Assembly: GCF_009903625.1 (NCBI RefSeq)
Contig: NZ_CP047569.1
Coordinates: forward strand, 1,520,501-1,584,500
DNA: 64,000 nt
Source: Microbulbifer sp. ALW1
GTDB taxonomy: Bacteria > Pseudomonadota > Gammaproteobacteria > Pseudomonadales > Cellvibrionaceae
Direction of reading: 5' to 3'
Positions 50,388 to 58,983 of this stretch are shown here, piece after piece. A program made the translations under genes and the position numbers. Position 1 is the stretch's first letter, and every line of letters begins with the position of its first letter. The notes beneath the pieces are model-generated. The model made no database searches, was not told the origin of the DNA, and saw only the letters and a program-made list of their open reading frames with translations.

Positions 50388-52373
50388 TTACTGCGTTTGC
50401 GCGTCCGGGGTATACCAGATTGGCGATGTCCACGCGCGTTCCTGAATGCTCACCGGCAGGTCGTCCGGCCGCTTGAGATTGTTTCTCACCGCATCGTAGG
50501 TGGACCAGCGCGGCGTGGGGATTTGCAGAACACGCGCGTAGTACATGGCCGGTTGTGATGGATCGAATTCGGGATCGGTCCAGGTCGCCATTAGTTGGTT
50601 GTCACCGATGGTGTTTTGATAGGTGGCATCCTTCTCATTGACGGTGTCCCCCACCGGTGGGATTTTTCCGTCGGGACCGGGTTTGCGATCGTCGGAGAGG
50701 GCGACGTCGTAAATTTTGGACTGCTGCTCACCATCCTTATCGATCCAGCCCTTGATGATCTGGATGCGGTCGAGGTTGGCGCCGTCCGCTTCCTTTAGGG
50801 CCTGCACGATGAAGGTCGGTGCCTTGCCACCTCCCGCTGGTGGTACGGGCAGGTCGCCACCCATCGGAACACCTTTCGCATAGGCCTGCTTCACGCCGTC
50901 TTCCGAACCCAGCGAGACCCCGGACAGTTCGAAGCCACCGAAGAAGCGCACCATTGGCCGCGGCCCCGACGTGGCATAGGTCTCCTTGCGCTTGATCGCC
51001 TCAAAAATCCCATCGCGGGTATTGGACTCTGCCCATACCGCGGCCACGCCACCGGAACTGAAATGGCGCACCTGCTTGGCTCCTTTTTCATCCACGCCGG
51101 GCGGTCCTTCCAGCCGGTGTTTGGGGTCTATTTCGAAGCCAAACTTACCTGTGTAGTTGTCTTCCTCGATCGCGGACACGCCATTGTGGGTATCGGAATC
51201 GCCGATAAAACCGTACTTGAACGGGTTACCTTTGCCCTCACTCTGGAGCTTGAGACCGCGAATCAGCGCCTCGCGCACATAGCCACCTTTCTTGTGTTCC
51301 GGAGGCGTAGCGGTGGGAGCGAGGGTGTAATCCCAGAGTTCGAAGTTGCCAAACTCGTCGTTGGGGAAGAGTGCAGGATAGGTTTCCGAGGTGCCCTTGA
51401 TCTGGGTGATTTCATACACCGGCTCGTTGCGCATGCGCGCCGCGGCGTATTCCTTATCGAGGGCACTACCGCCAAAGGATTTATCCACAGGAAACATGAT
51501 TCCGTCGCTGGCATTACCGTTGTGCGGAACGGCGAGGAGGTCGTTGCCACTGTCCCGCTGCGAATCCATCCAGCGCCACAGGTCTTCCGGCTTGCTGGAG
51601 TCGAGTGCAGAGAAAGGTGCATCCGGCACCTTGGCGCTGTCGCGAAAAATCACTACCCGATGAATATTTCGCCAGTCCGGTGCGGAAGTCCATTCGTAGC
51701 CTGGCATGGTAGTGAATTTGCCCGGCTCGTAATACTTGTCGGCAATTGCAACCACTTCAGACCAAAGGGTTCTGGCGAGTTCTTTACTGCCGAGGATCGG
51801 ATCTACTTTTGGCGGATTGGAGTACATGCCGTCACTGATCGTGCCATAGGCATCGAAGGATTTTTTCGGGTCGTCACCGGTGATATCCGCGGCCAGGGGA
51901 TGTTTGCTGATGGGGCTTTGTTGGTCTTCCATAAGCGGGAGCGCACCGAGGTATTCCGCGTGGTCGGAAACGATATACCAGTCCAGCGGCCGTTCTATTT
52001 TCAATGGTTTCCCAACGTCACCACCGCCGGGAATCTCTTCGCCCATGGCCCAGCGGTAGGCGTCTTCGGGGTTTACCCAGGCGGCGTTAATGTAAGCATC
52101 GAAGGACCAGCGGGTATGCACATGCAAGTTGCCGAAATACACGTCCCGATTTGGGTTTGATTTCACATTGGTGTCGGTTGCGGTGTCGGCTGCGGTATCG
52201 GTTGCGTCAGATGATTCGGCACTTGAGGTACTTGCTGCCTCGCTTTCGGTACTGGGCTCTGTTACTGCGGCGGCCGGCTTCTCGTTGGCATCTTGTGCCG
52301 CCTCGCGGTCGTGATCCACGCCGCAAGCCGCTAGCAGTGCGACAACCAACAGGGAATAGTGGCGGATATGCAT
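50388..52373 (-). CDS. DUF3604 family lipoprotein (PHP-like)
   Basis: 661-aa lipoprotein (signal MHIRHYSLLVVALLAAC, Cys17), followed by a low-complexity Ala/Ser/Thr/Glu/Asp linker (about 25-70) and a DUF3604 domain over the remaining part. It starts DVYFGNLHVHTRWSFDAY, where His-x-His is like the first metal ligands of PHP phosphoesterases; WYIVSDHAEYLGAL and the later GDSDTHNG also contain likely metal ligands. Family function is not established; members are extracytoplasmic and frequent in marine proteobacteria. Tandem promoters cannot be seen. It is flanked by HTH2 and by the second M20 gene, and diverges from the latter across a 304-bp gap. Confidence 0.88.
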   Translation of the reverse strand: MHIRHYSLLVVALLAACGVDHDREAAQDANEKPAAAVTEPSTESEAASTSSAESSDATDTAADTATDTNVKSNPNRDVYFGNLHVHTRWSFDAYINAAWVNPEDAYRWAMGEEIPGGGDVGKPLKIERPLDWYIVSDHAEYLGALPLMEDQQSPISKHPLAADITGDDPKKSFDAYGTISDGMYSNPPKVDPILGSKELARTLWSEVVAIADKYYEPGKFTTMPGYEWTSAPDWRNIHRVVIFRDSAKVPDAPFSALDSSKPEDLWRWMDSQRDSGNDLLAVPHNGNASDGIMFPVDKSFGGSALDKEYAAARMRNEPVYEITQIKGTSETYPALFPNDEFGNFELWDYTLAPTATPPEHKKGGYVREALIRGLKLQSEGKGNPFKYGFIGDSDTHNGVSAIEEDNYTGKFGFEIDPKHRLEGPPGVDEKGAKQVRHFSSGGVAAVWAESNTRDGIFEAIKRKETYATSGPRPMVRFFGGFELSGVSLGSEDGVKQAYAKGVPMGGDLPVPPAGGGKAPTFIVQALKEADGANLDRIQIIKGWIDKDGEQQSKIYDVALSDDRKPGPDGKIPPVGDTVNEKDATYQNTIGDNQLMATWTDPEFDPSQPAMYYARVLQIPTPRWSTYDAVRNNLKRPDDLPVSIQERAWTSPIWYTPDAQTQ

Positions 52374-52677
52374 GGGCTACTCACTTCCTTGCTCAAGGAA
52401 AAAACGGGATGCGGGTAGCTTAGTAATAGTTGAATGTCGACGTGTTGACGGACGCTGTGCGCCGATTTGGCGCCTTTTATAGGTGAAGTCAGCCGGAAAT
52501 TTGAAACTGTCGAAAATACGCCAGTAAAACCAGTGTGGAATTCTTCTATTTGTTTCCGGATTGAAAGCCTAGGTATTCATCGGTTAGCGCTATTTCCATT
52601 AATTTTTTACGTCGTAATGAACCATTACCCGCTGTTCACCACTAAATTAAACTAGTAAAAAATTATGAGGTGGAATA
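52374..52677. other. Divergent intergenic region, DUF3604 / M20 copy 2
   Basis: 304 bp. The half near M20 copy 2 is AT-rich (for example the stretch around 52590-52660) and contains its promoter and a GAGGTGG ribosome site at 52667. I see no gene and no conserved element in the rest. Confidence 0.5.
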
Positions 52678-54204
52678 ATGGAGGCGCACAAATATTACTT
52701 TTCGAGGTTTCTCTGCGTCGTATTTTTGAGTGCGGTACTTTCAGAGGTAAGTTATGCCAGCCAAGATTTTTCTTCCATGCAGATGAAAAATATAGAGCCG
52801 GTAGAAGTTCATATTGATGTAGACGCAGCAGCAAAGCGACTGTCAAAGGCCGTGCAGTTTTCAACAATCTCAAATCAGGATAGGGGGGACTTTGATGTAA
52901 AGGCTTTCGAGGGGTACCACAAGTTCCTGGAAGAAGCCTATCCAAACGTTCACAAGACCCTGAAAAGGGAGAAACTCGGCAAGCCCCGCCCTTATAGCCT
53001 GCTGTACACCTGGGAAGGCAAGGACCCGTCATTGCCGCCGGTGGTATTCATGGCGCATCAGGACGTGGTGCCCATTGCCGAGGAATCCCGTGACCAGTGG
53101 AAGCAGGAACCATTTTCCGGTGCAATCGTGGATGGCTATATTTGGGGACGCGGCGTGCTGGATGACAAGAACCAGATCCACGCGATCCTGGAAGCCGCGG
53201 AAATGAAGATCAAGGAGGGGTTCCAGCCGAATCGCACCATCTACTTTGTGTTCGGTCACGACGAGGAAGTCGGTGGCCCGGAAGGCGTCAAGCATATCGT
53301 CGATGTGCTGGAAGGCCGCGGTATCAAAGAAATCGCCTTTGTTATCGATGAGTCGGCGCCGTTAATACCGGGCGTGTTTCCCGGTATTAAGGAAAATTCC
53401 GCTCTTATCGGTATCGCGCAAAAGGGCTACATGAGTCTGCAGCTTTCAGTTAACGGTGAGGGCGGACATTCTTCCCAGCCTCCTGAGTATTCCAATATTG
53501 GCATATTGGCGGCGGCGATCACTAAGCTCGAAAACGCCCAGTTCCCCTACAAGATTAACCGGGCGGTGCGCTACCAGTACCGCTTTATGGGCCCGGAGCT
53601 GCCGAAAGAAGATCAGCCGATGTATGAAGCGGTGGCGTTCGGCAATGACAGTAAAACCACCGAGTTGGAAAAGAAGTTTATCGACGAGATGGCCGCTCAG
53701 CAGGTAACGCGCGCCATGCTGCATACCACCATTGCGGTCACCATGTTTAACGCCGGGATCAAGGATAATGTGCTGCCGCCATCGGCAACTGCGGTAGTCA
53801 ATTTCAGAATCGCCCCGGGAGATAACAAAGAAAGCGTTATCGCCCATGTCAAACAGGCGATTGATGATGATCGCATCCAAATCAAGGATATCTCCGCCTC
53901 GACACCGCCGACTAATATTGCGGACCCTTATGGCAGCGGTTACAAGATGTTGGAGAAAACAATTCGCCAAACCTGGGGGAACGACCTGATTGTCTCGCCA
54001 TTCTTAGTGATCGGCGGCTCCGATTCAAAGCATTTTCAGGCGCGTCCCTTCGCTCCCAATGTGTACACGATTACCGGTATTCAACTCGAGTCGATGGCGG
54101 AATTTGCCGGCTTTCACGGGGTGAATGAAAGAATCAGAGTGGATGAGTATGGGAAATCCATAGGATTCTTTTATCAGCTGATGAGCAACCTGGAGGATCT
54201 TTGA
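52678..54204 (+). CDS. Secreted M20 family metallopeptidase, copy 2
   Basis: 508-aa paralogue of the 47062 gene, same length and no apparent indels. Signal peptide about 1-27 (MEAHKYYFSRFLCVVFLSAV...). All M20 motifs are kept: AHQDVVP, GRGVLDDKN, GHDEEVGG, VIDES, AGFHGVNER. Amino acid identity to copy 1 is about 88-90 percent, but the nucleotide divergence is uneven: the first 270 bases differ strongly and are AT-richer, while about 160 bases from 52946 to 53107 differ from copy 1 at only about four positions. The last gene before the second membrane protein. GAGGTGG before the ATG gives a strong ribosome site. Confidence 0.92.
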   Translation: MEAHKYYFSRFLCVVFLSAVLSEVSYASQDFSSMQMKNIEPVEVHIDVDAAAKRLSKAVQFSTISNQDRGDFDVKAFEGYHKFLEEAYPNVHKTLKREKLGKPRPYSLLYTWEGKDPSLPPVVFMAHQDVVPIAEESRDQWKQEPFSGAIVDGYIWGRGVLDDKNQIHAILEAAEMKIKEGFQPNRTIYFVFGHDEEVGGPEGVKHIVDVLEGRGIKEIAFVIDESAPLIPGVFPGIKENSALIGIAQKGYMSLQLSVNGEGGHSSQPPEYSNIGILAAAITKLENAQFPYKINRAVRYQYRFMGPELPKEDQPMYEAVAFGNDSKTTELEKKFIDEMAAQQVTRAMLHTTIAVTMFNAGIKDNVLPPSATAVVNFRIAPGDNKESVIAHVKQAIDDDRIQIKDISASTPPTNIADPYGSGYKMLEKTIRQTWGNDLIVSPFLVIGGSDSKHFQARPFAPNVYTITGIQLESMAEFAGFHGVNERIRVDEYGKSIGFFYQLMSNLEDL

Positions 54205-54270
54205 TTCTCTCGTTCTTTGTTTAAAAAATACCTAATTGCTCAGTCGATGGACGCTTTCAGTAATTGTTCT

Positions 54271-55011
54271 CTATTTAAGAAGGGAGATTTTTGTAAACAA
54301 TATGAACGCCGTGGTGGCTAAAATAGACGCTAGGAAATAGGGGGTGTTCGCGTCCTGGTGTGAAGGTATTTCCTCGCGTATTGCGGTGATGATTATCCCA
54401 CCTGCCACAAACATGGTTGATATTTTCACTATTCCGGTAAGTTGTTCGGTAGAGACTGATACTACCCATCCTAGTAGCAGACAGGTGCAAAAAAACCACC
54501 TAAAGAATATCGGGTACCTGCGTGGGTAACGTTTCCATAAATGGTAGTTAATGCCTACGAAATGCATCGAGAGAGCCGTTACAAGCCCAAAGTAGGCCGT
54601 AATGATTTCACTGGGCCAGTCACCCAGTGAAAATCCAATCTGTGCATAATAAATGCCGAAAACGCCGAATATTAAGAATTCACCAAATGAAGTCCTGCGT
54701 CTACTTGCATTGGAATCTTCGAAGATTCCCTTGTTTGCTATCAATAGAAAAATAACGAATACAGCAAGAGCGGCCAAATATGCATGAAGTTCTACCGGCA
54801 GAATGGATGTTTTGTCTTCACTCACTTTTAGTGACGCTTGCACCTCTGCCAACTTTGGAAGTAGAGCGAGAAAAACATAGGTAACCCCTATTCCTGCGGA
54901 GACGCTCAATATTGGAGGGTGGGAATTTCGTTGAAAGGTAGACCAATGTGGCAGTGATGCCACGATCACACACAGTGCCAAAACCGCGAGAAAGGATATG
55001 AATTCGTTCAT
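54271..55011 (-). CDS. Eight-TM membrane protein of unknown function, copy 2
   Basis: 246-aa paralogue of the 48597 gene with the same hydrophobic profile and the conserved SAGIGVTYVFLALLPKLAEV, YYAQIGFSLGDWPSEI, MHFVGINYHLWKRYPRRYP and STMFVAGGIIITAIREEIP stretches. Invariant charged or polar residues between the copies (Glu in LAEVQ, Asp-Trp-Pro-Ser-Glu, Glu in REEIP) are candidates for functional sites. It is translationally coupled to a 51-codon ORF through ATGA and converges with M20 copy 2, 66 bp apart at the stops. No defined family can be named; a distant ZIP-like transporter is one possibility. Confidence 0.75.
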   Translation of the reverse strand: MNEFISFLAVLALCVIVASLPHWSTFQRNSHPPILSVSAGIGVTYVFLALLPKLAEVQASLKVSEDKTSILPVELHAYLAALAVFVIFLLIANKGIFEDSNASRRRTSFGEFLIFGVFGIYYAQIGFSLGDWPSEIITAYFGLVTALSMHFVGINYHLWKRYPRRYPIFFRWFFCTCLLLGWVVSVSTEQLTGIVKISTMFVAGGIIITAIREEIPSHQDANTPYFLASILATTAFILFTKISLLK

Positions 55012-55163
55012 GAAAGGCGTCGGGTTGTAGCCGTCTCCTCTGGCGAGTAGCCACGCTCAAATCTCAGTTTGCCAGTCCGGGCATCTATGGCTTCCTGCGC
55101 CTCGGCATGCAGTGAGGCGCATAGCAGGATGAGATTCACTGTCAGAACAGCGTTAAGTTTCAC
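55008..55163 (-). CDS. 51-codon ORF coupled to membrane protein copy 2 (DUF1254 5' remnant-like)
   Basis: GTG start at 55163 with GGAG 6 bp upstream. The predicted product begins VKLNAVLTVNLILLCASLHA, a good signal peptide, and ends in RTGKLRFERGYSPEETA and TTRRLS. The region after the signal peptide resembles positions 44-60 of the intact DUF1254 protein at 41306. The reading frame stops exactly at the membrane protein ATG. Such a product would be an exported peptide of about 28 residues, or a leader whose translation opens the membrane protein start. Confidence 0.58.
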   Translation of the reverse strand: MKLNAVLTVNLILLCASLHAEAQEAIDARTGKLRFERGYSPEETATTRRLS

Positions 55164-55195
55164 AGTATGCTCCGCGCGAGTGGAAGTTATTGGGC

Positions 55196-55215
55196 TATCC
55201 CATACCTAACTGTAG
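55196..55215. repeat. Partial, diverged copy B of the 133-bp repeat
   Basis: TATCCCATACCTAACTGTAG is shared with copies A and C; later parts are only loosely similar (CAGTCAGT near 55251). As in copy A it stands just upstream of the 51-codon ORF, so the upstream region was part of the module duplication. Confidence 0.55.
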
Positions 55216-55370
55216 CCGAGTGGTGGATAGGGCGGGGGGCGTGGACTTCTCAGTCAGTCACTACATGTGTCGCTTTTGGTGGCTCTGCAATGAAAGGATT
55301 CGCACATGTGGGTACAGGCGGGCTGCAACTTGCGTGAATAATTATGGTGAGTTATTGTGCCGCCTACTGA

Positions 55371-55440
55371 AGGAGGACGACCTCCCCCATTGCGGGTATT
55401 GATCCCAGGACGACCTGGCCCTGTTTGAAGCGGAGCAGTC
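55371..55440 (+). ncRNA. Guanidine-II (mini-ykkC) riboswitch, copy 2
   Basis: GGAGG-ACGA-CCTCC at 55372-55385 and CCAGG-ACGA-CCTGG at 55405-55418, each a 5-bp perfect stem with an ACGA loop, linked by 19 nt. The text CTGTTTGAAxCGGAGCAGTCAATG after the second hairpin is shared with copy 1, including GGAG and the start codon context. Both hairpins are perfect here. It should open translation of the guanidinium exporter when guanidinium binds. Confidence 0.93.
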
Positions 55441-55441
55441 A

Positions 55442-55759
55442 ATGTCCTGGCTTTACCTTCTCGTCGCCGGAGCCCTGGAAGTTGTGTGGGCTTTTTCCAT
55501 GAAGCAGTCCCATGGCTTCACCAAGCTAACACCTTCCCTCATCACCCTGGTCACAATGCTCGGCAGCTTCTGGTTGTTGGCCATCGCCATGCGGACTATT
55601 CCACTTGGTACTGCCTACACCATCTGGACCGGTATTGGCGCGATCGGGGCGTTTCTTGTCGGGATTATTGTTTTTGCCGAACCAGTGAATGCAATGAGAA
55701 TCACGGCCGCAGTCCTGATTGTTACGGGATTGGTGCTGATGAAACTTTCCAGTGCCTGA
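55442..55759 (+). CDS. gdx: Guanidinium exporter, SMR family (Gdx/SugE type), copy 2
   Basis: 105-aa paralogue of the 37074 gene. Helix 1 again has GALEVVWAFS with the essential Glu, and helix 3 GTAYTIWTGIGAIGAFLVGI is identical. Differences to copy 1 are few and conservative (for example IVFAEPVNAMRIT against IFLAEPVNAMRII). Preceded by its own guanidine-II riboswitch and followed by a bidirectional terminator. Two riboswitch-controlled copies in one genome segment might form homodimers or a heterodimer. Expected function is proton-coupled export of guanidinium. Confidence 0.94.
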   Translation: MSWLYLLVAGALEVVWAFSMKQSHGFTKLTPSLITLVTMLGSFWLLAIAMRTIPLGTAYTIWTGIGAIGAFLVGIIVFAEPVNAMRITAAVLIVTGLVLMKLSSA

Positions 55760-55854
55760 AATGACCGGTCTTCTCATAGAGATCCAACGCCAATCGTCGG
55801 CTCGGCAGTTTCGTAACCGTTATACATAGCCCGAATTTCTTTGTGTATGGCATA

Positions 55855-55892
55855 CAAAAAAGGCCCGCTACCTTGTGGTAACGGGCCTTTTT
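55855..55892. terminator. Bidirectional intrinsic terminator
   Basis: AGGCCCG (55861-55867) pairs with CGGGCCT (55882-55888); the stem continues with TACC/GGTA around a TTGT loop. A run on the left, T run on the right. Ends gdx copy 2 and rnr. Confidence 0.92.
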
Positions 55893-55936
55893 AATTTTAG
55901 GCAATAGAGGGTGCTGGCATTGTTTTTACCGGAGTT

Positions 55937-58210
55937 TTAATGAGCCAGCGTAAATTCGATCTTGCGCCTTTCCATATCGACGCCCGCTACGCGCACCTTG
56001 ATGGCATCGCCGATGGCGAAGCTGGTATTGCCACGCTCGCCGGTAAGCCGTTGTGTGGCGGCGTCGAAGTTGTAGTAGTCATTTTTTAGCGCGGATATAT
56101 GTATCAGGCCTTCAACCTGAATATCTTCAATCTCAACAAAAAGACCAAAGTGCGTGACGCTGCCCACCAGCCCGTGAAAAGTCTTGCCGACAAAGTCCTG
56201 CATATACTCGCACTTCAGCCACGCTTCCACGTCCCAGCTGGCTTTGTCCGCGCGGCGCGATGCGTTGGAGCAATGTACCGCGAGCGTCTGCATGGCCGGC
56301 TTGTCGTAGGGGTAACTTTTCCCGGGGGAGAGGGGTTCGGCGCTCTCGAAGCGCTGCACCGGTGCGCTGCCCGCGCCGAACACAAATTTAAGCGCGCGAC
56401 GGAATGGGTTGCGCTGCTTTTCCTGGCGGATCACCGAGCGAATGGCTCTGTGTACCAGCAGGTCCGGGTAGCGACGGATGGGCGAGGTAAAATGCGCATA
56501 GGCGGAATAAGCGAGACCAAAATGGCCACGATTTTCCGGGCTGTACTCCGCCTGGCTCAGTGACCGCAGCATCATGGTGCGGATGGTCTGGGCATCGGTG
56601 CGCTGCCCAATACTGCTCAGTAGCCGGTCGTAATGTGCGGGCGAGGGCTTGTTGCCGCCGGCCAGCTTGAGTCCCCGTTCATTCAGGAATACGCGCAGGC
56701 TGGTGAGCTTTTTATCCCTGGGGCCATCGTGCACCCGGTAGAGCGCCGGCATTTTCTGTTTCTTGAGGAAGTCTGCGGTCGCCACGTTGGCACTCAGCAT
56801 AAACTCCTCAATCATCTTGTGGGCATCGTTGCGAATGACCGGGACTATACGTTCGATCTTGCGGTCTTCGGTGAAGTGGAATTTTACTTCCGGCTTTTCA
56901 AAGTCCATGGCCCCGCGTTTTGTGCGCGCCTTTTTCAATACCGAATACAGCTGGTGCAACGCCTGGATGTGCGCATCTGTGCCGTTGAGGTGGCGGACAG
57001 CCTGCCGCCCGGATCGCGAATCCGGCGAGGTGATGAACGCGTTCACCTGGTTATAGGTGAGCCGGGCATGGGAGTGGATCACCCCTTCAGAAAAGGTGTA
57101 ACCAGTCATTTCACCGGACTTGCTAATGGTCATCTCACAGACCATAACCAATCGGTCTACCTTGGGATTGAGCGAGCACAAACCATTGGACAGCGATTCC
57201 GGCAGCATCGGCACAACGCGGCCGGGAAAGTACACGGACGTCGCGCGCGTTTGCGCTTCCTGGTCGAGCGCACTGCCCGGCGACACGTAGTGGGACACAT
57301 CGGCAATCGCCACGAACAGTCGCCAGCCGCCGGATGCGTCTTTTTTGCAGTACACGGCGTCATCGAAATCTTGGGCATCTTCACCATCGATGGTCACAAA
57401 CGGCAGTGCTCGCAAATCGGCGCGGTGCAGTTTGTCTGCCTCGGGTACCTGGCTGCCCAGCCGCTTCGCCTGGTGCAGTGCATCCTTTGGCCAGCTGTGC
57501 GGGATACTGTGGCTGCGAATCGCCACATCGATCTCCATGCCGGGCCCCATGGAATCGCCGAGCAATTCAGTCACGCGGCCGAAGGCGTTGTAGCGGCGGT
57601 TGGGGAATTCGGTGATCTCGACAAACACATACTGCCCGGGCTGTGCGCCCATCAGTTCGTCACGGTCGAGGTCAATTTCATGGGTAATGCGGCTGTTTTC
57701 CGGCTTGAGGAAGTAGTGATCCTCCTCAAACTGTAACCGACCCACCAGGTGTGTGGTGTTGCGTTCCAGCACACTAACAATAACGCCGGTTTTACGGCCG
57801 CGGCGGTCTGTGCCGCTGATGCGGGCCTGCACGCGGTCGCCGTCGAAGACGCTCAGCATTTCGTTATCGGATAAAAACAGGTATTCGTCGGCGTCATCAC
57901 TGGTAAGAAAGCCGAAGCCATCCGGGTGGCCGATGACTCGGCCGCTTACCAGATCTTCCGGTTTCACCAGGCTGTAACCTTTACCGTGATCGAAAAGAAT
58001 TTGCCCGTCGCGCTCCATGGCGCGCAAACGGCGGCGCAGAGCTTCTTTCTGCTCATCGCCAGAGAGATGCAGGACTTTTGCCAGTTGCTCCCGATCGAGA
58101 TTTTTCTTGTTCTTTTCCAGCAAGCTCATGATGTACTCGCGTGCGGGAATGGGATTACTGTATTTCTCAGCGTCCAGTGGATTAAACGTAGCTATTGGGG
58201 ATTTGCTCAT
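55937..58210 (-). CDS. rnr: Ribonuclease R
   Basis: 757-aa 3'-5' exoribonuclease of the RNase II/R family, which degrades structured RNA. Order of domains: helix-turn-helix RNase_B-associated N-terminal region (about 20-85), cold-shock OB domains (about 85-245), RNB catalytic domain (about 265-600; TIDGEDAQDFDDAVYC contains the metal-binding aspartates) and a C-terminal S1 domain (about 670-755; VGKTFHGLVGSVTHFGLFVE). The long basic C-terminal tail of E. coli RNase R (813 aa) is missing, so it is somewhat short. The convergent neighbour is gdx copy 2, separated by the terminator. A cold-shock protein gene lies upstream on the same strand, fitting RNase R's role in cold adaptation and RNA quality control. 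Confidence 0.93.
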   Translation of the reverse strand: MSKSPIATFNPLDAEKYSNPIPAREYIMSLLEKNKKNLDREQLAKVLHLSGDEQKEALRRRLRAMERDGQILFDHGKGYSLVKPEDLVSGRVIGHPDGFGFLTSDDADEYLFLSDNEMLSVFDGDRVQARISGTDRRGRKTGVIVSVLERNTTHLVGRLQFEEDHYFLKPENSRITHEIDLDRDELMGAQPGQYVFVEITEFPNRRYNAFGRVTELLGDSMGPGMEIDVAIRSHSIPHSWPKDALHQAKRLGSQVPEADKLHRADLRALPFVTIDGEDAQDFDDAVYCKKDASGGWRLFVAIADVSHYVSPGSALDQEAQTRATSVYFPGRVVPMLPESLSNGLCSLNPKVDRLVMVCEMTISKSGEMTGYTFSEGVIHSHARLTYNQVNAFITSPDSRSGRQAVRHLNGTDAHIQALHQLYSVLKKARTKRGAMDFEKPEVKFHFTEDRKIERIVPVIRNDAHKMIEEFMLSANVATADFLKKQKMPALYRVHDGPRDKKLTSLRVFLNERGLKLAGGNKPSPAHYDRLLSSIGQRTDAQTIRTMMLRSLSQAEYSPENRGHFGLAYSAYAHFTSPIRRYPDLLVHRAIRSVIRQEKQRNPFRRALKFVFGAGSAPVQRFESAEPLSPGKSYPYDKPAMQTLAVHCSNASRRADKASWDVEAWLKCEYMQDFVGKTFHGLVGSVTHFGLFVEIEDIQVEGLIHISALKNDYYNFDAATQRLTGERGNTSFAIGDAIKVRVAGVDMERRKIEFTLAH

Positions 58211-58482
58211 GATTTCCTCTTGGGAAAACCGCCAATAAGATTGCGCTTGGTAAAAACTGGAGTGGTGTGTCAGGACAGATCAGGTGTTACTCGGCAAGAT
58301 ATGCAGGCGGATATGACTCAACAGTGTTGAGGGACGTTGCGGTAGGGCATGCACACCAGATTTAGTGTGGACGCCCGACTTTCAGATTGCGCGACCCAAG
58401 GGGGTGGCGCAACCAGAGTGGCACTGACGGCCACTCAGCAGCAAACCAGAGTCTGGTTCACTACAGGTGTGAGCGTATTCGC

Positions 58483-58692
58483 TCAGAGGCAAACGATTTT
58501 TTCAGCTTGCGGACCCTTCGGGCCTTGCGCTACGGAGAACTCAACAGCCTGGCCTTCGGCCAGGGTTTTGAAACCTGAGCTTACGATTTCACTGAAATGT
58601 GCGAAAACGTCAGGACCAGATTTCTGTTCAATAAAGCCAAAGCCTTTGGATTCGTTAAACCACTTAACAACGCCGGTAGTTGTGTTAGACAT
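58483..58692 (-). CDS. Cold-shock protein (CspA family)
   Basis: 69-aa nucleic-acid-binding OB-fold protein. It starts [20 protein letters not shown] with the RNP1 motif KGFGFI; RNP2 is VFAHF. It acts as an RNA chaperone. It precedes rnr on the same strand but 270 bp away, so a common transcript is uncertain. A roughly 150-nt leader (58693-58840) separates it from any upstream gene, a length common among cold-shock genes whose leader RNA controls translation. The leader's folding was not computed. Confidence 0.95.
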   Translation of the reverse strand: MSNTTTGVVKWFNESKGFGFIEQKSGPDVFAHFSEIVSSGFKTLAEGQAVEFSVAQGPKGPQAEKIVCL

Positions 58693-58983
58693 GATAATTT
58701 CCTGTAAACAAATAGGGGTACGCCTTCATGAGGCATGAATAGCAAAAAAAAGACTGGAATTTAGATGCTACAGGACGAAGAACAACGACTACGACGAAAC
58801 TGAGGATTTAAACAAGAGACTTACTTTTTAACTAGGGCCACTGTATGCCCCCCTGTGGGCTAAGTCAAAGCATTTCTTATCAGTGGATCCTACGGGGGCT
58901 GGAAAGGGGGACGTGTAGTGGTCAACTCTTTTGGGCACCGAACTCTGAGCATTCCAATATTTCTCTTCTGCCCCATTTGGTGG
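58693..58983. other. Leader and intergenic region upstream of the cold-shock gene
   Basis: 291 bp, containing the probable long 5' leader of the cold-shock gene (58693 to about 58840, with an AGGAAATT ribosome-site region just before the ATG) and, further right, sequence of no recognised content up to repeat copy C. A 66-codon frame at 58828-59028 lacks coding character. Confidence 0.5.

Noticed and set aside
58414..58460. Inverted repeats (AGTGGC/GCCACT and AACCAGA-G-TCTGGTT) after the cold-shock gene as a terminator
   Set aside because: Neither hairpin is followed by a T run in the direction of transcription, so I do not call a terminator.
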